Shown here piece by piece: positions 42,355 to 50,708 of a DNA stretch of 64,000 bases. The stretch is from positions 2,556,501 to 2,620,500 of the forward strand of contig NZ_CP108455.1 in NCBI RefSeq assembly GCF_036241575.1, given 5' to 3'. The number at the start of each line of letters is the position of its first letter. Within the stretch, counting starts at the first letter, position 1. The stretch comes from Streptomyces sp. NBC_01267. Lineage in GTDB: Bacteria > Actinomycetota > Actinomycetes > Streptomycetales > Streptomycetaceae. The position numbers and the translations under genes were made by a program. A model generated the notes under the pieces. It searched no databases, was not told the DNA's origin, and was given only the letters and a program-made list of their open reading frames with translations.

Positions 42355-42738
42355 ATGGATGCCCCCTATGTGATCGAGATCGAACCGGAGGTCCGGCTGT
42401 GGTTGATGAACCTCTCGGACCGGGACTACGCAGTGGTGGACCACGTCGCCGGGCGACTGGCAGACAGCCCGACCACCCTCGGGGAGCCCTACTCGCGACA
42501 TCTGGGCGACGGTGCAAGAGAGTTGCGCTTCGCTCTGGGGCACAATCGAGATGCCATACGGGTCTCGTACTGGCTCGCACCGGACCGCCGGATCGTGCTG
42601 CTGACGATCTTCCGCAAGACCAGATCGCGCGAAGACGCCGAGGTCGCTCGCGCGCAACGCGCCAAGAGCACCTGTGAAGCAAGCCACGAGCCTGCTCACG
42701 ACGAATTCACCCGTGCCGTGGAGAAGGGAGAGCTGTGA
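42355..42738 (+). CDS. higB: RelE/HigB-family toxin
   Basis: A 127-residue Gp49/HigB-like protein of the RelE/ParE superfamily, a ribosome-dependent mRNA interferase. The start YVIEIEPEVRLWLMNLSDRD, a central GARELRFALGHNRDAIRVSY and VLLTIFRKTRSREDAEVARA carry the basic and aromatic residues (Arg, Tyr, Lys, Arg) of the HigB active region. The C-terminal tail (about 107-127) is longer than usual and ends on the antitoxin ribosome site. No ribosome site of its own is seen, which fits leaderless translation. The toxin-first order followed by an XRE gene is the HigBA layout. Confidence 0.87.
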   Translation: MDAPYVIEIEPEVRLWLMNLSDRDYAVVDHVAGRLADSPTTLGEPYSRHLGDGARELRFALGHNRDAIRVSYWLAPDRRIVLLTIFRKTRSREDAEVARAQRAKSTCEASHEPAHDEFTRAVEKGEL

Positions 42739-43079
42739 TGGTCAGTCACGCACGCTGGAAGCTCGCTCGGGACAAGAAGACCGCTCAGGGGATCGCCGAG
42801 GATCCTGGCGTAGCACGGATGCAGGAGGAGATCCGCCTCGCGTTCGACCTCGGCCAGGCCGTGTACGACCGCCGGACGGAACTCGGTATCTCGCAGGCCG
42901 AGCTCGCCCAGCGGGCAGACATGACCCAGCCACAGGTTTCCAAGCTGGAACTGGGCGGCACCGTGCCGACCCTGCCGCTGCTGGCACGGCTGGCACGCGC
43001 GTTGGACGCGTCACTCCGGCTGGAGCTGGTCGACGACACGTCCCACGTCGCGTTCACGGCACGTACGGCCGCCGCCTGA
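42738..43079 (+). CDS. higA: XRE-family antitoxin
   Basis: A 113-residue antitoxin with a Cro/CI HTH at about residues 42-95 (ELGISQAELAQRADMTQPQV, then SKLELGGTVPTLPLLARLAR). The N-terminal 35 residues (HARWKLARDKKTAQGIAEDP) are the likely toxin-wrapping part. The ATG at 42738 shares one base with the toxin stop (TGATG) and has GGGAG seven bases upstream; the in-frame GTG at 42735 is the alternative. Expected to neutralise the RelE-like toxin and repress the shared promoter. The 3' end meets the convergent ThDP gene with only 17 bases between. Confidence 0.88.
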   Translation: MVSHARWKLARDKKTAQGIAEDPGVARMQEEIRLAFDLGQAVYDRRTELGISQAELAQRADMTQPQVSKLELGGTVPTLPLLARLARALDASLRLELVDDTSHVAFTARTAAA

Positions 43080-43096
43080 CCCCGCGGCTCCACCGT

Positions 43097-44773
43097 TCAG
43101 TCCAGATGCGTCGGAGCGAACATCTTGAGCAGCGCGGGCAGCACGACCACCGAAGGCCCTGGTTCCGCAAGGGACTTGGCCAGGTCCTCGGTGAGTGACT
43201 CCGGGGTGGTGCGGACCGCGGGGACGCCGAAGGACCCGGCGAGCGCGACGAAGTCCGGGCGGGCCAGTTCCGTGGCCGTGGCCTCGCCGAACGCGTCCTC
43301 CATGTACTCGCGCAGGATCCCGTAGCCGCCGTCGTCCACGATCAGCCAGGTGACCGGCAGGTTGTACTGCCTGGCCGTGGCCAGTTCGGCGATCGAGTAC
43401 ATCGCGCCGCCGTCCCCCGACACGGCGAGGACCGGCCTGGTGGGGTCGGCGACCGCCGCGCCCAGCGCCGCCGGGAAGCCGTAGCCGAGACCGCCCGCGC
43501 CCTGGGCGGAGTGCAGGGCGCCGGGCCAGGCGGACCAGGCCCAGTAGGCGAGGATCGTCATGTCCCAGAAGCTGGGCGCGTCGGCGGGCAGCGCGGCCCG
43601 CACCGAGGCCAGGATCTGCTGTTCCAGGCCCAGGTCCTGGCCCGCGATCCGCTCCCGTACCTTCGCGAGCACCGTCCGTACGGCGTCCGGCGCGCCGGGA
43701 TCCGTCCGGTCGGTCACCGTGTCCAGCAGGGCCGAGAGCGCGGTCCTGGCGTCCGCGTGGATACCGAGCGCCGGGTGGTTGGACTCCAGCTTGCCGAGGT
43801 CGGCCTCGATCTGGACGACCCGGCCGCGCGGCTTGAACGTGTGGTAGTTGGAGGAGAGTTCGCCGAGCCCCGAGCCGACGACCAGCAGGACGTCGGCCGC
43901 TTCGAGGAAGTCCGTGGTGTGCCGGTCCTCCATCCAGGACTGGAGCGAGAGCGGGTGCTCCCAGGGGAACGCCCCCTTGCCGCCGACCGTGCAGACGACC
44001 GGCGCGTCCAGCTTCTCGGCGAGCGCGCGGAGCTTGCCGGACGCGTCGGACCGTACGACCCCGCCGCCCGCGATGATCACCGGGCGTTCGGCGTGCGAGA
44101 GCCAGTGGGCCGCCACGGCGGTCAGTTCCGGGCGGGGTTCGAGCTCGCGCGGGGTCGCGTCCATCGCCGTGACCGGTGGCAGCAGGGTCTCCGCCAGCAG
44201 GACGTCCTGCGGGATCTCCACCCAGACCGGGCCGTGCGGCGCCGTGAGCGCGGACTCCCAGGCCGCCGCGATGGCCGACGGGATCTGCGACGGCGTGCGG
44301 ACCGTGTGCACGGACTTCACGATGTCGCGGAACGACGCCTGCTGGTCGCGGAGTTCGTGCAGATAGCCGTGGCGTCCGCCGCCGAGCCCGGCCGTCGGGA
44401 TCTGGCTGGAAATCGCGAGTACCGGCGCGCTGGCGGCTGCCGCCTCCTGGAGCGCGGCGAGCGAGGTCAGGGCGCCGGGGCCGGTGGAGAGCAGCAGCGG
44501 GGCCACTTCGCCGGTGATCCGGCCGTACGCGTCGGCGGCGAAGCCCGCGTTGTTCTCGACGCGCAGGCCGATGTACCCGAGCGAGGAGCGGCGCAGCGCG
44601 TCGAACATGCCGAGCGCGTGCTGGCCGGGGAGGCCGAAGACCGTGGTGGCGCCCAGCCCCTGGAGGGTCTCGACGACCAGGTCGCCGCCGTTGCGGCCGG
44701 GCGGAGGATTCAGCGCGGCTGCGGTCTGCTCGGCGGTGAGCCGGGGGGTCTCGTGGTGGTGGTCGTGCGTCAC
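43097..44773 (-). CDS. Acetolactate-synthase-like ThDP enzyme
   Basis: A 558-residue ThDP enzyme with all three domains: PYR domain with [19 protein letters not shown] and the catalytic Glu in [18 protein letters not shown], a middle domain, and a PP domain with [20 protein letters not shown] near 430. It resembles the acetolactate synthase/benzoylformate decarboxylase group, but no regulatory subunit gene is adjacent and it is cotranscribed with agmatinase, so branched-chain synthesis is unlikely. Inference: it decarboxylates or carboligates a 2-keto acid from guanidino-compound degradation. The N-terminus is His-rich (THDHHHETP). The GTG start at 44773 overlaps the agmatinase stop (GTGA), giving tight coupling. 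Confidence 0.85.
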   Translation of the reverse strand: MTHDHHHETPRLTAEQTAAALNPPPGRNGGDLVVETLQGLGATTVFGLPGQHALGMFDALRRSSLGYIGLRVENNAGFAADAYGRITGEVAPLLLSTGPGALTSLAALQEAAAASAPVLAISSQIPTAGLGGGRHGYLHELRDQQASFRDIVKSVHTVRTPSQIPSAIAAAWESALTAPHGPVWVEIPQDVLLAETLLPPVTAMDATPRELEPRPELTAVAAHWLSHAERPVIIAGGGVVRSDASGKLRALAEKLDAPVVCTVGGKGAFPWEHPLSLQSWMEDRHTTDFLEAADVLLVVGSGLGELSSNYHTFKPRGRVVQIEADLGKLESNHPALGIHADARTALSALLDTVTDRTDPGAPDAVRTVLAKVRERIAGQDLGLEQQILASVRAALPADAPSFWDMTILAYWAWSAWPGALHSAQGAGGLGYGFPAALGAAVADPTRPVLAVSGDGGAMYSIAELATARQYNLPVTWLIVDDGGYGILREYMEDAFGEATATELARPDFVALAGSFGVPAVRTTPESLTEDLAKSLAEPGPSVVVLPALLKMFAPTHLD

Positions 44774-45741
44774 TTCGTACGCCCCTCCGCGATCTGTCGG
44801 GCCATGATCGTGGTGAGCTCGTACGCCGTGTGGGACGCGGCGACCGAGGTGATCTCCGCGTGGTCGTAGGCCGGGGCCACCTCCACGAGGTCGGCGGAGA
44901 CCAGGTGGCAGGAGGCGAGTCCGCGGACGATCTCCAGGAGTTCGCGGGAGGTCAGCCCGCCCGCCTCCGGGGTACCGGTGCCGGGGGCGTGCGCCGGGTC
45001 CAGTACGTCGATGTCGATGGAGATGTACAGCGGGCGGTCGCCGATGCGCTGGCGCAGCTGGTCGGCGATCTCGTCGACGCCGCGGCGCATGACGTCGGCC
45101 GACGTGACGATGCCGAAGCCCATCTTGGCGTCGTCGTCCAGGTCCTGCTTGCCGTAGAGCGGGCCGCGGGTGCCCACGTGGGACAGCGCGGACGTGTCGA
45201 GGATGCCCTCCTCGACGGCCCGGCGGAACGGGGTGCCATGGGTGTACTCGGCGCCGAAGTAGGTGTCCCAGGTGTCGAGATGGGCGTCGAAGTGGAGCAG
45301 CGCCACCGGCCCGTGCTTCTTGGCCACCGAGCGCAGCAGCGGCAGCGCGATGGTGTGGTCGCCGCCGAGCGTCATCAGCCGGGCGCCGGTGGACAGCAGG
45401 TCGTCGGCCGCGGCCTCGATCGTGTCGACGGCCTCGTTGATGTGGAACGGGTTGGCGGCGATGTCACCGGCGTCGGCGACCTGCGCCAGCGCGAACGGCG
45501 AGGCGTCCTGCGCCGGGTTGTACGGGCGCAGCAGCCGGGACGCCTCACGGATGGCGTTGCCGCCGAACCGGGCGCCGGGGCGGTACGAGACACCGCTGTC
45601 GAAGGGCACACCGACGACGGCGACATCGGCCCGGCCGCCGACCTCGTCGAGCCGGGGCAGCCTGGCGAAGGTCGCCGGACCGGCGTACCGCGGGACACGG
45701 GACGAATCGACGGGACCGCGCGGCTGATCGGTGCTGCTCAT
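44770..45741 (-). CDS. speB: Agmatinase/guanidinobutyrase (ureohydrolase family)
   Basis: Arginase-fold ureohydrolase of 323 residues. The binuclear manganese site is complete: GGDHTIALP near residue 124, [14 protein letters not shown] near 149 and [20 protein letters not shown] near 232. [20 protein letters not shown] near the N-terminus is the usual substrate-loop motif. Family members hydrolyse agmatine, guanidinobutyrate or guanidinopropionate to urea and an amine; the sequence alone does not decide between them, and Streptomyces are known to have guanidinobutyrases. It lies second in the operon after the sodium symporter and overlaps the ThDP gene. Confidence 0.9.
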   Translation of the reverse strand: MSSTDQPRGPVDSSRVPRYAGPATFARLPRLDEVGGRADVAVVGVPFDSGVSYRPGARFGGNAIREASRLLRPYNPAQDASPFALAQVADAGDIAANPFHINEAVDTIEAAADDLLSTGARLMTLGGDHTIALPLLRSVAKKHGPVALLHFDAHLDTWDTYFGAEYTHGTPFRRAVEEGILDTSALSHVGTRGPLYGKQDLDDDAKMGFGIVTSADVMRRGVDEIADQLRQRIGDRPLYISIDIDVLDPAHAPGTGTPEAGGLTSRELLEIVRGLASCHLVSADLVEVAPAYDHAEITSVAASHTAYELTTIMARQIAEGRTK

Positions 45742-45821
45742 GGGTGTGCCCTTCTTCTCTGGTTTTTTGGCGTTTCAGAGCGTTTCAGAGATGTATTGGA
45801 TGCTTTTGACGCTTCGGAACT

Positions 45822-47429
45822 CTAACTCTGTGCCGGAGCGGTCTCCGGTTCGGACCCGGATGCCTCTCCCGCGGACCCGGGCACCTCTCCCGATCCCTCC
45901 TCGCGCCCGGCCAGCCGGTCTCGCCAGTGGGCGAGTACGGCCGCGTCGGTCGGCTTCGAGGCGAGCGAGACGACGACGTACGAGACCAGCGAGGCCAGCA
46001 GCCCGTAGTAGATGGGCTCGTTGGCGAGCGCCCCGTACCTCCACATCAGGCCCAGGACGACGAGTCCGCCGGCGGTCACGGCCGTCAGCGCCCCCTGCAC
46101 CGTGCCGCGCTTCCACAGCAGGCCGCCGAGGATCGGCACCAGCAACCCGCCGACCAGCAGGTTGTAGGCGACGGTGAGTGCTTCGACGACGTTGTTGAGG
46201 GCGATGGCGATACAGATGACCAGCACGCCCATGGCGAGGATGAAGGCGCGGTTGCCACGCACCTCGTCGCGGTCGTCACTGCCGTCGCGGTCGTCACTGC
46301 CGTCACCGTGGTCACTGCGGTCACTGCCGTCACCGTGGTCACTGCGGTCACTGCGGTCACTGCGGTCACTGCGGTCGCCCTGCGCACCCGGGGAGGCGCG
46401 CATCCCGCGCAGCCGCGACCAGATGTCGTTGTTGGCGACGGTGGCGCAGGCGATCAGCGCTCCGGACGAGGTGGACATCACGGCGGCCAGCGCGGCGGCG
46501 AGCACCAAACCCCGTACACCGACGGGCAGTTCGTCCTTGACGATGGTGGCGAAGGCGGCGTCGGCGCTCGGCAGCTTCGGGTACATGACCTTGGCGGCCG
46601 TACCGATGACCGCTCCGGCGACCGCGTACACCAGGCAGTACGTACCGGCGACGGTGCCGCCGAGCCGGGCGACCTTGTCGCTGCGGGCGGTGAACACCCG
46701 CTGCCAGATGTCCTGCCCGATCAGCATCCCGAAGGTGTAGATCAGGACGTACGTGAAGATGGTCTCGCCGCCGATGCCCAGCGGGTCGAAGTACGAGGTG
46801 GGCAGCTTCGCCTTCATCCCGGAGAAGCCACCGGCCTTCACGACCGCGATCGGCAGCAGCAGGAGCAGCACCCCGATCGTCTTGACGACGAACTGCACCA
46901 TGTCGGTGAGGGTGATCGACCACATCCCGCCGAGCGTGGAGTACGCGACGACGATCGCACCGCCGAGGACGATCGCGACCGTCCGGTTCATGTCGAAGAG
47001 GACGTCGAAGATCGTGGCGTAGGCGATGGTCGAGGTGACGGCGAGCATCAGCGTGTACGCCCACATGACGACGCCGGAGATGACCCCGGCCCGGCCGCCG
47101 TACCGCAGGTCGAGCATCTCGGAGACGGTGTAGACCTTGAGCCGGGCGATGCGGGCGGAGAAGAACACGCTGAGGGCCAGCAGCCCGAGGCCGATCGTGA
47201 CGACCATCCAGGCGCCGGAAAGGCCGTACTGGTAGCCGAGGCCGACACCGCCGATGGTGGAGGCACCGCCGAGGACGATCGCGGCCATGGTGCCCGAGTA
47301 CATGGCCGGTCCGAGCCTGCGGCCCGCCACCAGGAACTCGGACTTGGACCTGGCGCGGCGCATGCCCCACCAGCCCATGGCGAGCATGCCCGCCAGGTAG
47401 ACGACGATCACTGCGTAGTCGACTGCCAT
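45822..47429 (-). CDS. Sodium:solute symporter (SSS family) with acidic repeat loop
   Basis: SSS-family transporter of 535 residues with about 13 membrane helices, starting at once with helix 1 (YAVIVVYLAGMLAMGWWGMR). SSS motifs GPAMYSGTMAAIVLGGASTI near residue 45 and the sodium-site region AAALAAVMSTSSGALIACAT near 315 are present. A cytoplasmic loop at about 351-388 is a highly charged DRSDRSDRSDHGDGSD-type repeat generated by a 9-base DNA repeat, absent from the normal fold. The C-terminal 40 residues are Glu/Ser/Pro-rich. First gene of the operon with agmatinase and the ThDP enzyme, so it probably imports their guanidino or polyamine substrate. A PucR gene is divergent. Confidence 0.9.
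   Translation of the reverse strand: MAVDYAVIVVYLAGMLAMGWWGMRRARSKSEFLVAGRRLGPAMYSGTMAAIVLGGASTIGGVGLGYQYGLSGAWMVVTIGLGLLALSVFFSARIARLKVYTVSEMLDLRYGGRAGVISGVVMWAYTLMLAVTSTIAYATIFDVLFDMNRTVAIVLGGAIVVAYSTLGGMWSITLTDMVQFVVKTIGVLLLLLPIAVVKAGGFSGMKAKLPTSYFDPLGIGGETIFTYVLIYTFGMLIGQDIWQRVFTARSDKVARLGGTVAGTYCLVYAVAGAVIGTAAKVMYPKLPSADAAFATIVKDELPVGVRGLVLAAALAAVMSTSSGALIACATVANNDIWSRLRGMRASPGAQGDRSDRSDRSDRSDHGDGSDRSDHGDGSDDRDGSDDRDEVRGNRAFILAMGVLVICIAIALNNVVEALTVAYNLLVGGLLVPILGGLLWKRGTVQGALTAVTAGGLVVLGLMWRYGALANEPIYYGLLASLVSYVVVSLASKPTDAAVLAHWRDRLAGREEGSGEVPGSAGEASGSEPETAPAQS
46266..46378. repeat. In-frame 9-base repeat tract inside the symporter gene
   Basis: Words GTCACTGCG, GTCACTGCC, GTCACCGTG and GTCGTCACT alternate over 113 bases with about twelve units, including four consecutive TCACTGCGG. 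All units keep the reading frame. The pattern suggests slippage expansion of a surface loop. Confidence 0.85.
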
Positions 47430-47542
47430 GAGCCCTCCCTCTTTCCGCGCCTGCCGCCGCCGTCGTCAGCGCCGCTGCTGCTGCCGCTGCCGCCTGCTTT
47501 CGTCGGTTGACACTAGGTGGCCGGAAAGGGACGTTGAAGTGT

Positions 47543-47583
47543 ACGTTCCGTCCATCTGAACCCCTTCTCGATGGATGGAACGT
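47543..47583. promoter_or_regulatory. Large inverted repeat before the pucR-type gene
   Basis: ACGTTCCGTCCATC (47543-47556) and GATGGATGGAACGT (47570-47583) pair over 14 bases with one mismatch and a 13-base spacer. It lies between the divergent symporter operon and the PucR gene and ends three bases before the ATG at 47586. It is a candidate operator for PucR or another regulator, and as RNA could also fold over the start of the PucR message. Confidence 0.6.
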
Positions 47584-47585
47584 CC

Positions 47586-49052
47586 ATGCCGGACCCCGCC
47601 GCTCCGCCCACTCCCCCCGTTCCACTGGCCGCGCTCCTCGCCCGCCAGGACCTCGGGCTGCGCCAGGTCGCGGGCCCGGCGGCCGAGGGGTCCGGGGAGG
47701 CCGGGGGTGCCTCGGTGCACTGGGTGCACACCAGCGAGATGGCCGACCCGTATCCGTATCTGCTCGGCGGCGAACTGCTGCTGACCGCGGGCGTGCAGCT
47801 CAGCGACGCCGACCGGTACGTGAGCCGGATCGTCGCGGCGGGCGGGGCCGCGCTCGGCTTCGGGCTCGCGCCGGTGTACGACACGGTGCCGCCCGCGCTG
47901 GCCGAGGCGTGCGACCGGCACGGTCTGCCGCTCGTCGAGGTGCCGACCCGGACGCCGTTCACCGCGGTGGCCCGCGCGGTCTGGGGGCTGATGGCGGAGG
48001 CCCGCCACCGTGAGCTGCGCCGGATGTCGGAGGCCCAGCAGGGCCTGGCCGCGGCGGCGTCCCGCCCGGAACCGGTGCCCGCCGTACTGCGTCAGCTGGC
48101 GCGGCGGCTGGGCGGCTGGACCGTCCTGCTGGCCCCGGACGGCACCGCCCTCGGGACGGCGGGCCGCGAGCCCGCGCCGGAGGTACGCGCCGGGGTGACG
48201 GCGCTCGCCCGGGTCGTCCGGCCCACGACGGCGCAAGCCACCACCCAGGACTCCCGGCCCCCGGCAGCCCGACCGGCACCCGCCTCCGCCACCGACACCG
48301 CGGGCTCCGCCCAGCTGGCCGCGTACGCGGTGGCCGGGGGCGAGGGGCTGGTGCTCGGGGTCGCCACCACCCGGCGCGAACCCGGCGACCACACCGTCGC
48401 CGGGGTGGCCGTCGTCCTGCTCTCGCTGCTGACCGCGGAGCGGCCGGGGGCCGACGAGGCGGCGCGGTCGGCCGCGCTGGTGCGGCTGCTGCTGGGGGCC
48501 GCGCCCGAGGAGGTGGCGCCGCTGCTCGGCGAGGGGCCGTGGACCGTCGTGCACGGCCGCGGCGCGGGGGCGGCTCCGGCGCTGGGCAGCCCGCTGGTGG
48601 ACGCGGCGGCCGACACCGTACGCGCCCTGCTCCCCGCCGGCCGGGAGGTGACCCGCCGCCCCGGCTGGAGCCTCGGGGTGAGCGCCCCGGCAACGTTGCG
48701 GGACCTCGCGGCGGCCGACGCCCAGGCCGGACGGGCCCTGCGCCGCGCGGAGACGACCGGCACCCCGCTGGTCCGGCACGGCGGCACGGGCCTGGCCGCA
48801 CTGCTGGACCCGGCGGAGGCGACCGCCCACGCACAGGCACTGCTCGCACCGCTGGGCACGGACGGCCCGCTGCCCGAGACGCTGCGCACCTGGCTTGCGC
48901 TGCACGGCAGTTGGGACCGGACGGCGGCGGCGCTGGGCGTGCACCGCAACACCGTCCGCCAGCGGATCGGCCGGTGCAGGGCGCTGCTCGGCACGGATCT
49001 GGACGACATGGACGTGCGGTCAGAACTGTGGTTCGCGCTGCGCCAGGGCTGA
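47586..49052 (+). CDS. PucR-family transcriptional regulator
   Basis: A 488-residue regulator with the N-terminal PucR ligand-like domain (VHWVHTSEMADPYPYLLGGE near residue 43, LPLVEVPTRTPFTAVARAVW near 115), a variable GAF-like middle and a C-terminal HTH_30 with SWDRTAAALGVHRNTVRQRI near 460. PucR proteins are usually activators of nitrogen or purine catabolism. Divergent from the symporter-agmatinase-ThDP operon, so it is the likely regulator of guanidino/polyamine use. The ATG at 47586 is preferred because GGATGGAA precedes it; the upstream ATG at 47571 falls inside an inverted-repeat arm. The middle holds a low-complexity Pro/Ala/Thr stretch (about 215-240). Confidence 0.87.
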   Translation: MPDPAAPPTPPVPLAALLARQDLGLRQVAGPAAEGSGEAGGASVHWVHTSEMADPYPYLLGGELLLTAGVQLSDADRYVSRIVAAGGAALGFGLAPVYDTVPPALAEACDRHGLPLVEVPTRTPFTAVARAVWGLMAEARHRELRRMSEAQQGLAAAASRPEPVPAVLRQLARRLGGWTVLLAPDGTALGTAGREPAPEVRAGVTALARVVRPTTAQATTQDSRPPAARPAPASATDTAGSAQLAAYAVAGGEGLVLGVATTRREPGDHTVAGVAVVLLSLLTAERPGADEAARSAALVRLLLGAAPEEVAPLLGEGPWTVVHGRGAGAAPALGSPLVDAAADTVRALLPAGREVTRRPGWSLGVSAPATLRDLAAADAQAGRALRRAETTGTPLVRHGGTGLAALLDPAEATAHAQALLAPLGTDGPLPETLRTWLALHGSWDRTAAALGVHRNTVRQRIGRCRALLGTDLDDMDVRSELWFALRQG

Positions 49053-49120
49053 GCGGGCGGCAAGCACCGGCGAGCGGCCTCCGCGAGGTGCGGCACCCCG
49101 CGACCCGCCTGCTGCGCGCC

Positions 49121-49435
49121 TCACTCGCACCCGGGATCGTCGTAGGCGGGAGCCGCCAGCCGCGCACCCCGGCTCCGCGCGATCCGGTGCAGATCTCGCA
49201 ACGACTCGGCCAGGCGCGCCACCACGTAGCGGAGCTGCACCGAGGTGACCTCCGGGGCGTCGGCCATGTCGGCGACGTGATCGAGCAGTTCGTCGGCCAT
49301 GTCGAGCTGCCGGCTCTCGACGCCGTCCGCGTAACGGGAGACGCGCCCGGTCCCGTCCCCGAAGACGTAACAGGGCTTCCCTTCCGGACTGGCCCAGGGG
49401 AGCAGCCTCCCCACTCCGGACGTCTGGTCGATCAT
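49121..49435 (-). CDS. Conserved small protein next to the XRE/DUF397 pair
   Basis: A 104-residue protein of unknown function, beginning MIDQTSGVGRLLPWASPEGK and YVFGDGTGRVSRYADGVESR, with a C-terminal helical part EVTSVQLRYVVARLAESLRD. AGGAG is seven bases before the ATG. It is divergent from the DUF5753 regulator. Small proteins of this kind commonly sit beside XRE-DUF5753/DUF397 genes in Streptomyces, so a role in that three-gene set is likely, but I recognise no domain. Confidence 0.7.
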   Translation of the reverse strand: MIDQTSGVGRLLPWASPEGKPCYVFGDGTGRVSRYADGVESRQLDMADELLDHVADMADAPEVTSVQLRYVVARLAESLRDLHRIARSRGARLAAPAYDDPGCE

Positions 49436-49564
49436 GTGGCGGCTCCTGTACGTCGACGGCTGCGCATTGCGCTGGGTAGTGATCCACTCACAGCGTGAGA
49501 GGGGAAGGGCTAGGCTCGCCAGAGGTTTGCTGGTGACGGAGCTTTTGGCGCACGGGAGTTGGGG

Positions 49565-50359
49565 ATGAGCAATCGGTACGGCGAGTGGCTGAAGGCACAG
49601 CGCGAGGCAGCAGGGCTGACACAACAGGAGTTGGCCAACGCGGCGATCATGACCCGCTCGCACATCTCGCACATCGAGGGGGGACGGCGGATCCCTTCCG
49701 AGGAGGACGCGCAGCGCCTGGACAAGGCGTTGGACACCGGGAACGTGCTCAGCAGCTTCCGACCGCAGGACGACGGGGTTCTCGCGAACTACTTCGGGGC
49801 TGCTCGCCACCTCGAACAACAAGCCACCACGATCCGCGAATTCGCGCTTTCCTTCATTCCTGGCATCCTCCAGACCGAGGCGTACGCACGTGCCGTTCTC
49901 GGCATGGCCTTCCCGCCCGTGAGCGACGAGGAACGTGACAGAGCAGTTGTCGCCCGGCTCGACCGCTCGCAGATCCTCACCGATGCGAAAGCGCCCGTAG
50001 TGTGGGCACTGTTGGACGAGTCGGTCCTGCGCCGCCCCATCGGCGGCCGAAGCGTCATGGCGGAGCAGATCACACACGTCGTCCGCCTGGTCGAGGCGGG
50101 ACGCATCCGCGCCCACGTACTGCCGTTCTCGCTGGGCTTTCACCCCCTGCTGGAGAGCATGTTGACGCTGATGTGGTTCGAGGATCAGCCACCAGTTGCC
50201 TACAGCGAGGGGGTCCGCATGGGCAAGTTGCACGACTCCCCGTCCGTAGTCGAAGAACTACTGGGCCGCTACGATCTCGCACTGAGCGACGCACTGCCGC
50301 TGAATGAGTCACTGGCCGTGCTGAGAGCAGCGGCAAAGGACTACGGACACCATGGCTGA
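49565..50359 (+). CDS. WhiJ-like XRE regulator with DUF5753 domain
   Basis: A 264-residue protein. The N-terminal Cro/CI HTH is at about residues 5-60 (WLKAQREAAGLTQQELANAA, then IMTRSHISHIEGGRRIPSEE), and the C-terminal DUF5753 domain covers 80-255 (ATTIREFALSFIPGILQTEA, VVARLDRSQIL, VWALLDESVLRRPIGG, MLTLMWFEDQPPVAYSEG). Together with DUF397 proteins these form the WhiJ-type families that modulate development and antibiotic output. The ATG at 49565 has GGGAG six bases upstream; a TTG two codons earlier is possible. It overlaps the DUF397 gene by eight bases. Confidence 0.9.
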   Translation: MSNRYGEWLKAQREAAGLTQQELANAAIMTRSHISHIEGGRRIPSEEDAQRLDKALDTGNVLSSFRPQDDGVLANYFGAARHLEQQATTIREFALSFIPGILQTEAYARAVLGMAFPPVSDEERDRAVVARLDRSQILTDAKAPVVWALLDESVLRRPIGGRSVMAEQITHVVRLVEAGRIRAHVLPFSLGFHPLLESMLTLMWFEDQPPVAYSEGVRMGKLHDSPSVVEELLGRYDLALSDALPLNESLAVLRAAAKDYGHHG

Positions 50360-50573
50360 GCAGACCATCCCGGACACGACATCGCTGAGCGGCTGGCGAA
50401 AGTCGACGTACAGCGGCAGCGAATCGGGCAGCTGCGTAGAGGTCCTGGACAACCACCCCTCCGGCATTCCCGTACGCGACTCCAAGGCGCCCCACGGCCC
50501 GGCCCTGATCTTCCCCGCAGCCGGGTGGGCATCGTTCATCACCGCGCTCAAGGGCGGCGGCGTTCCGATGTGA
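50352..50573 (+). CDS. DUF397 protein
   Basis: A 73-residue DUF397 protein with the usual GWRKSTYSGSESGSCVEVLD start, a central VRDSKAPHGPALIFPAAGWA and FITALKGGG end. DUF397 proteins pair with XRE-DUF5753 regulators (the WhiJ/SCO4542 pattern), where the small protein is thought to act on the regulator or behave as its partner toxin. It overlaps the regulator gene by eight bases and is surely cotranscribed. Confidence 0.92.
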   Translation: MAEQTIPDTTSLSGWRKSTYSGSESGSCVEVLDNHPSGIPVRDSKAPHGPALIFPAAGWASFITALKGGGVPM

Positions 50574-50708
50574 GCACGGGTGGTCAGGCTCACTCTGGAC
50601 AGCCCTGGTGACCTCCCGGTAACTTCGACTGAGCAAGCGCTTAGCAGGAGCGGCCGACCGGACCGACCGAACCCCGGGGCCACGCCAGAACTCGCAGAGG
50701 AGCCTTCC

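Noticed and set aside
43097..44773. Housekeeping acetolactate synthase (ilvB)
   Set aside because: No ilvN or ilvC adjacent and tight coupling with an agmatinase gene; only the ThDP family is claimed.
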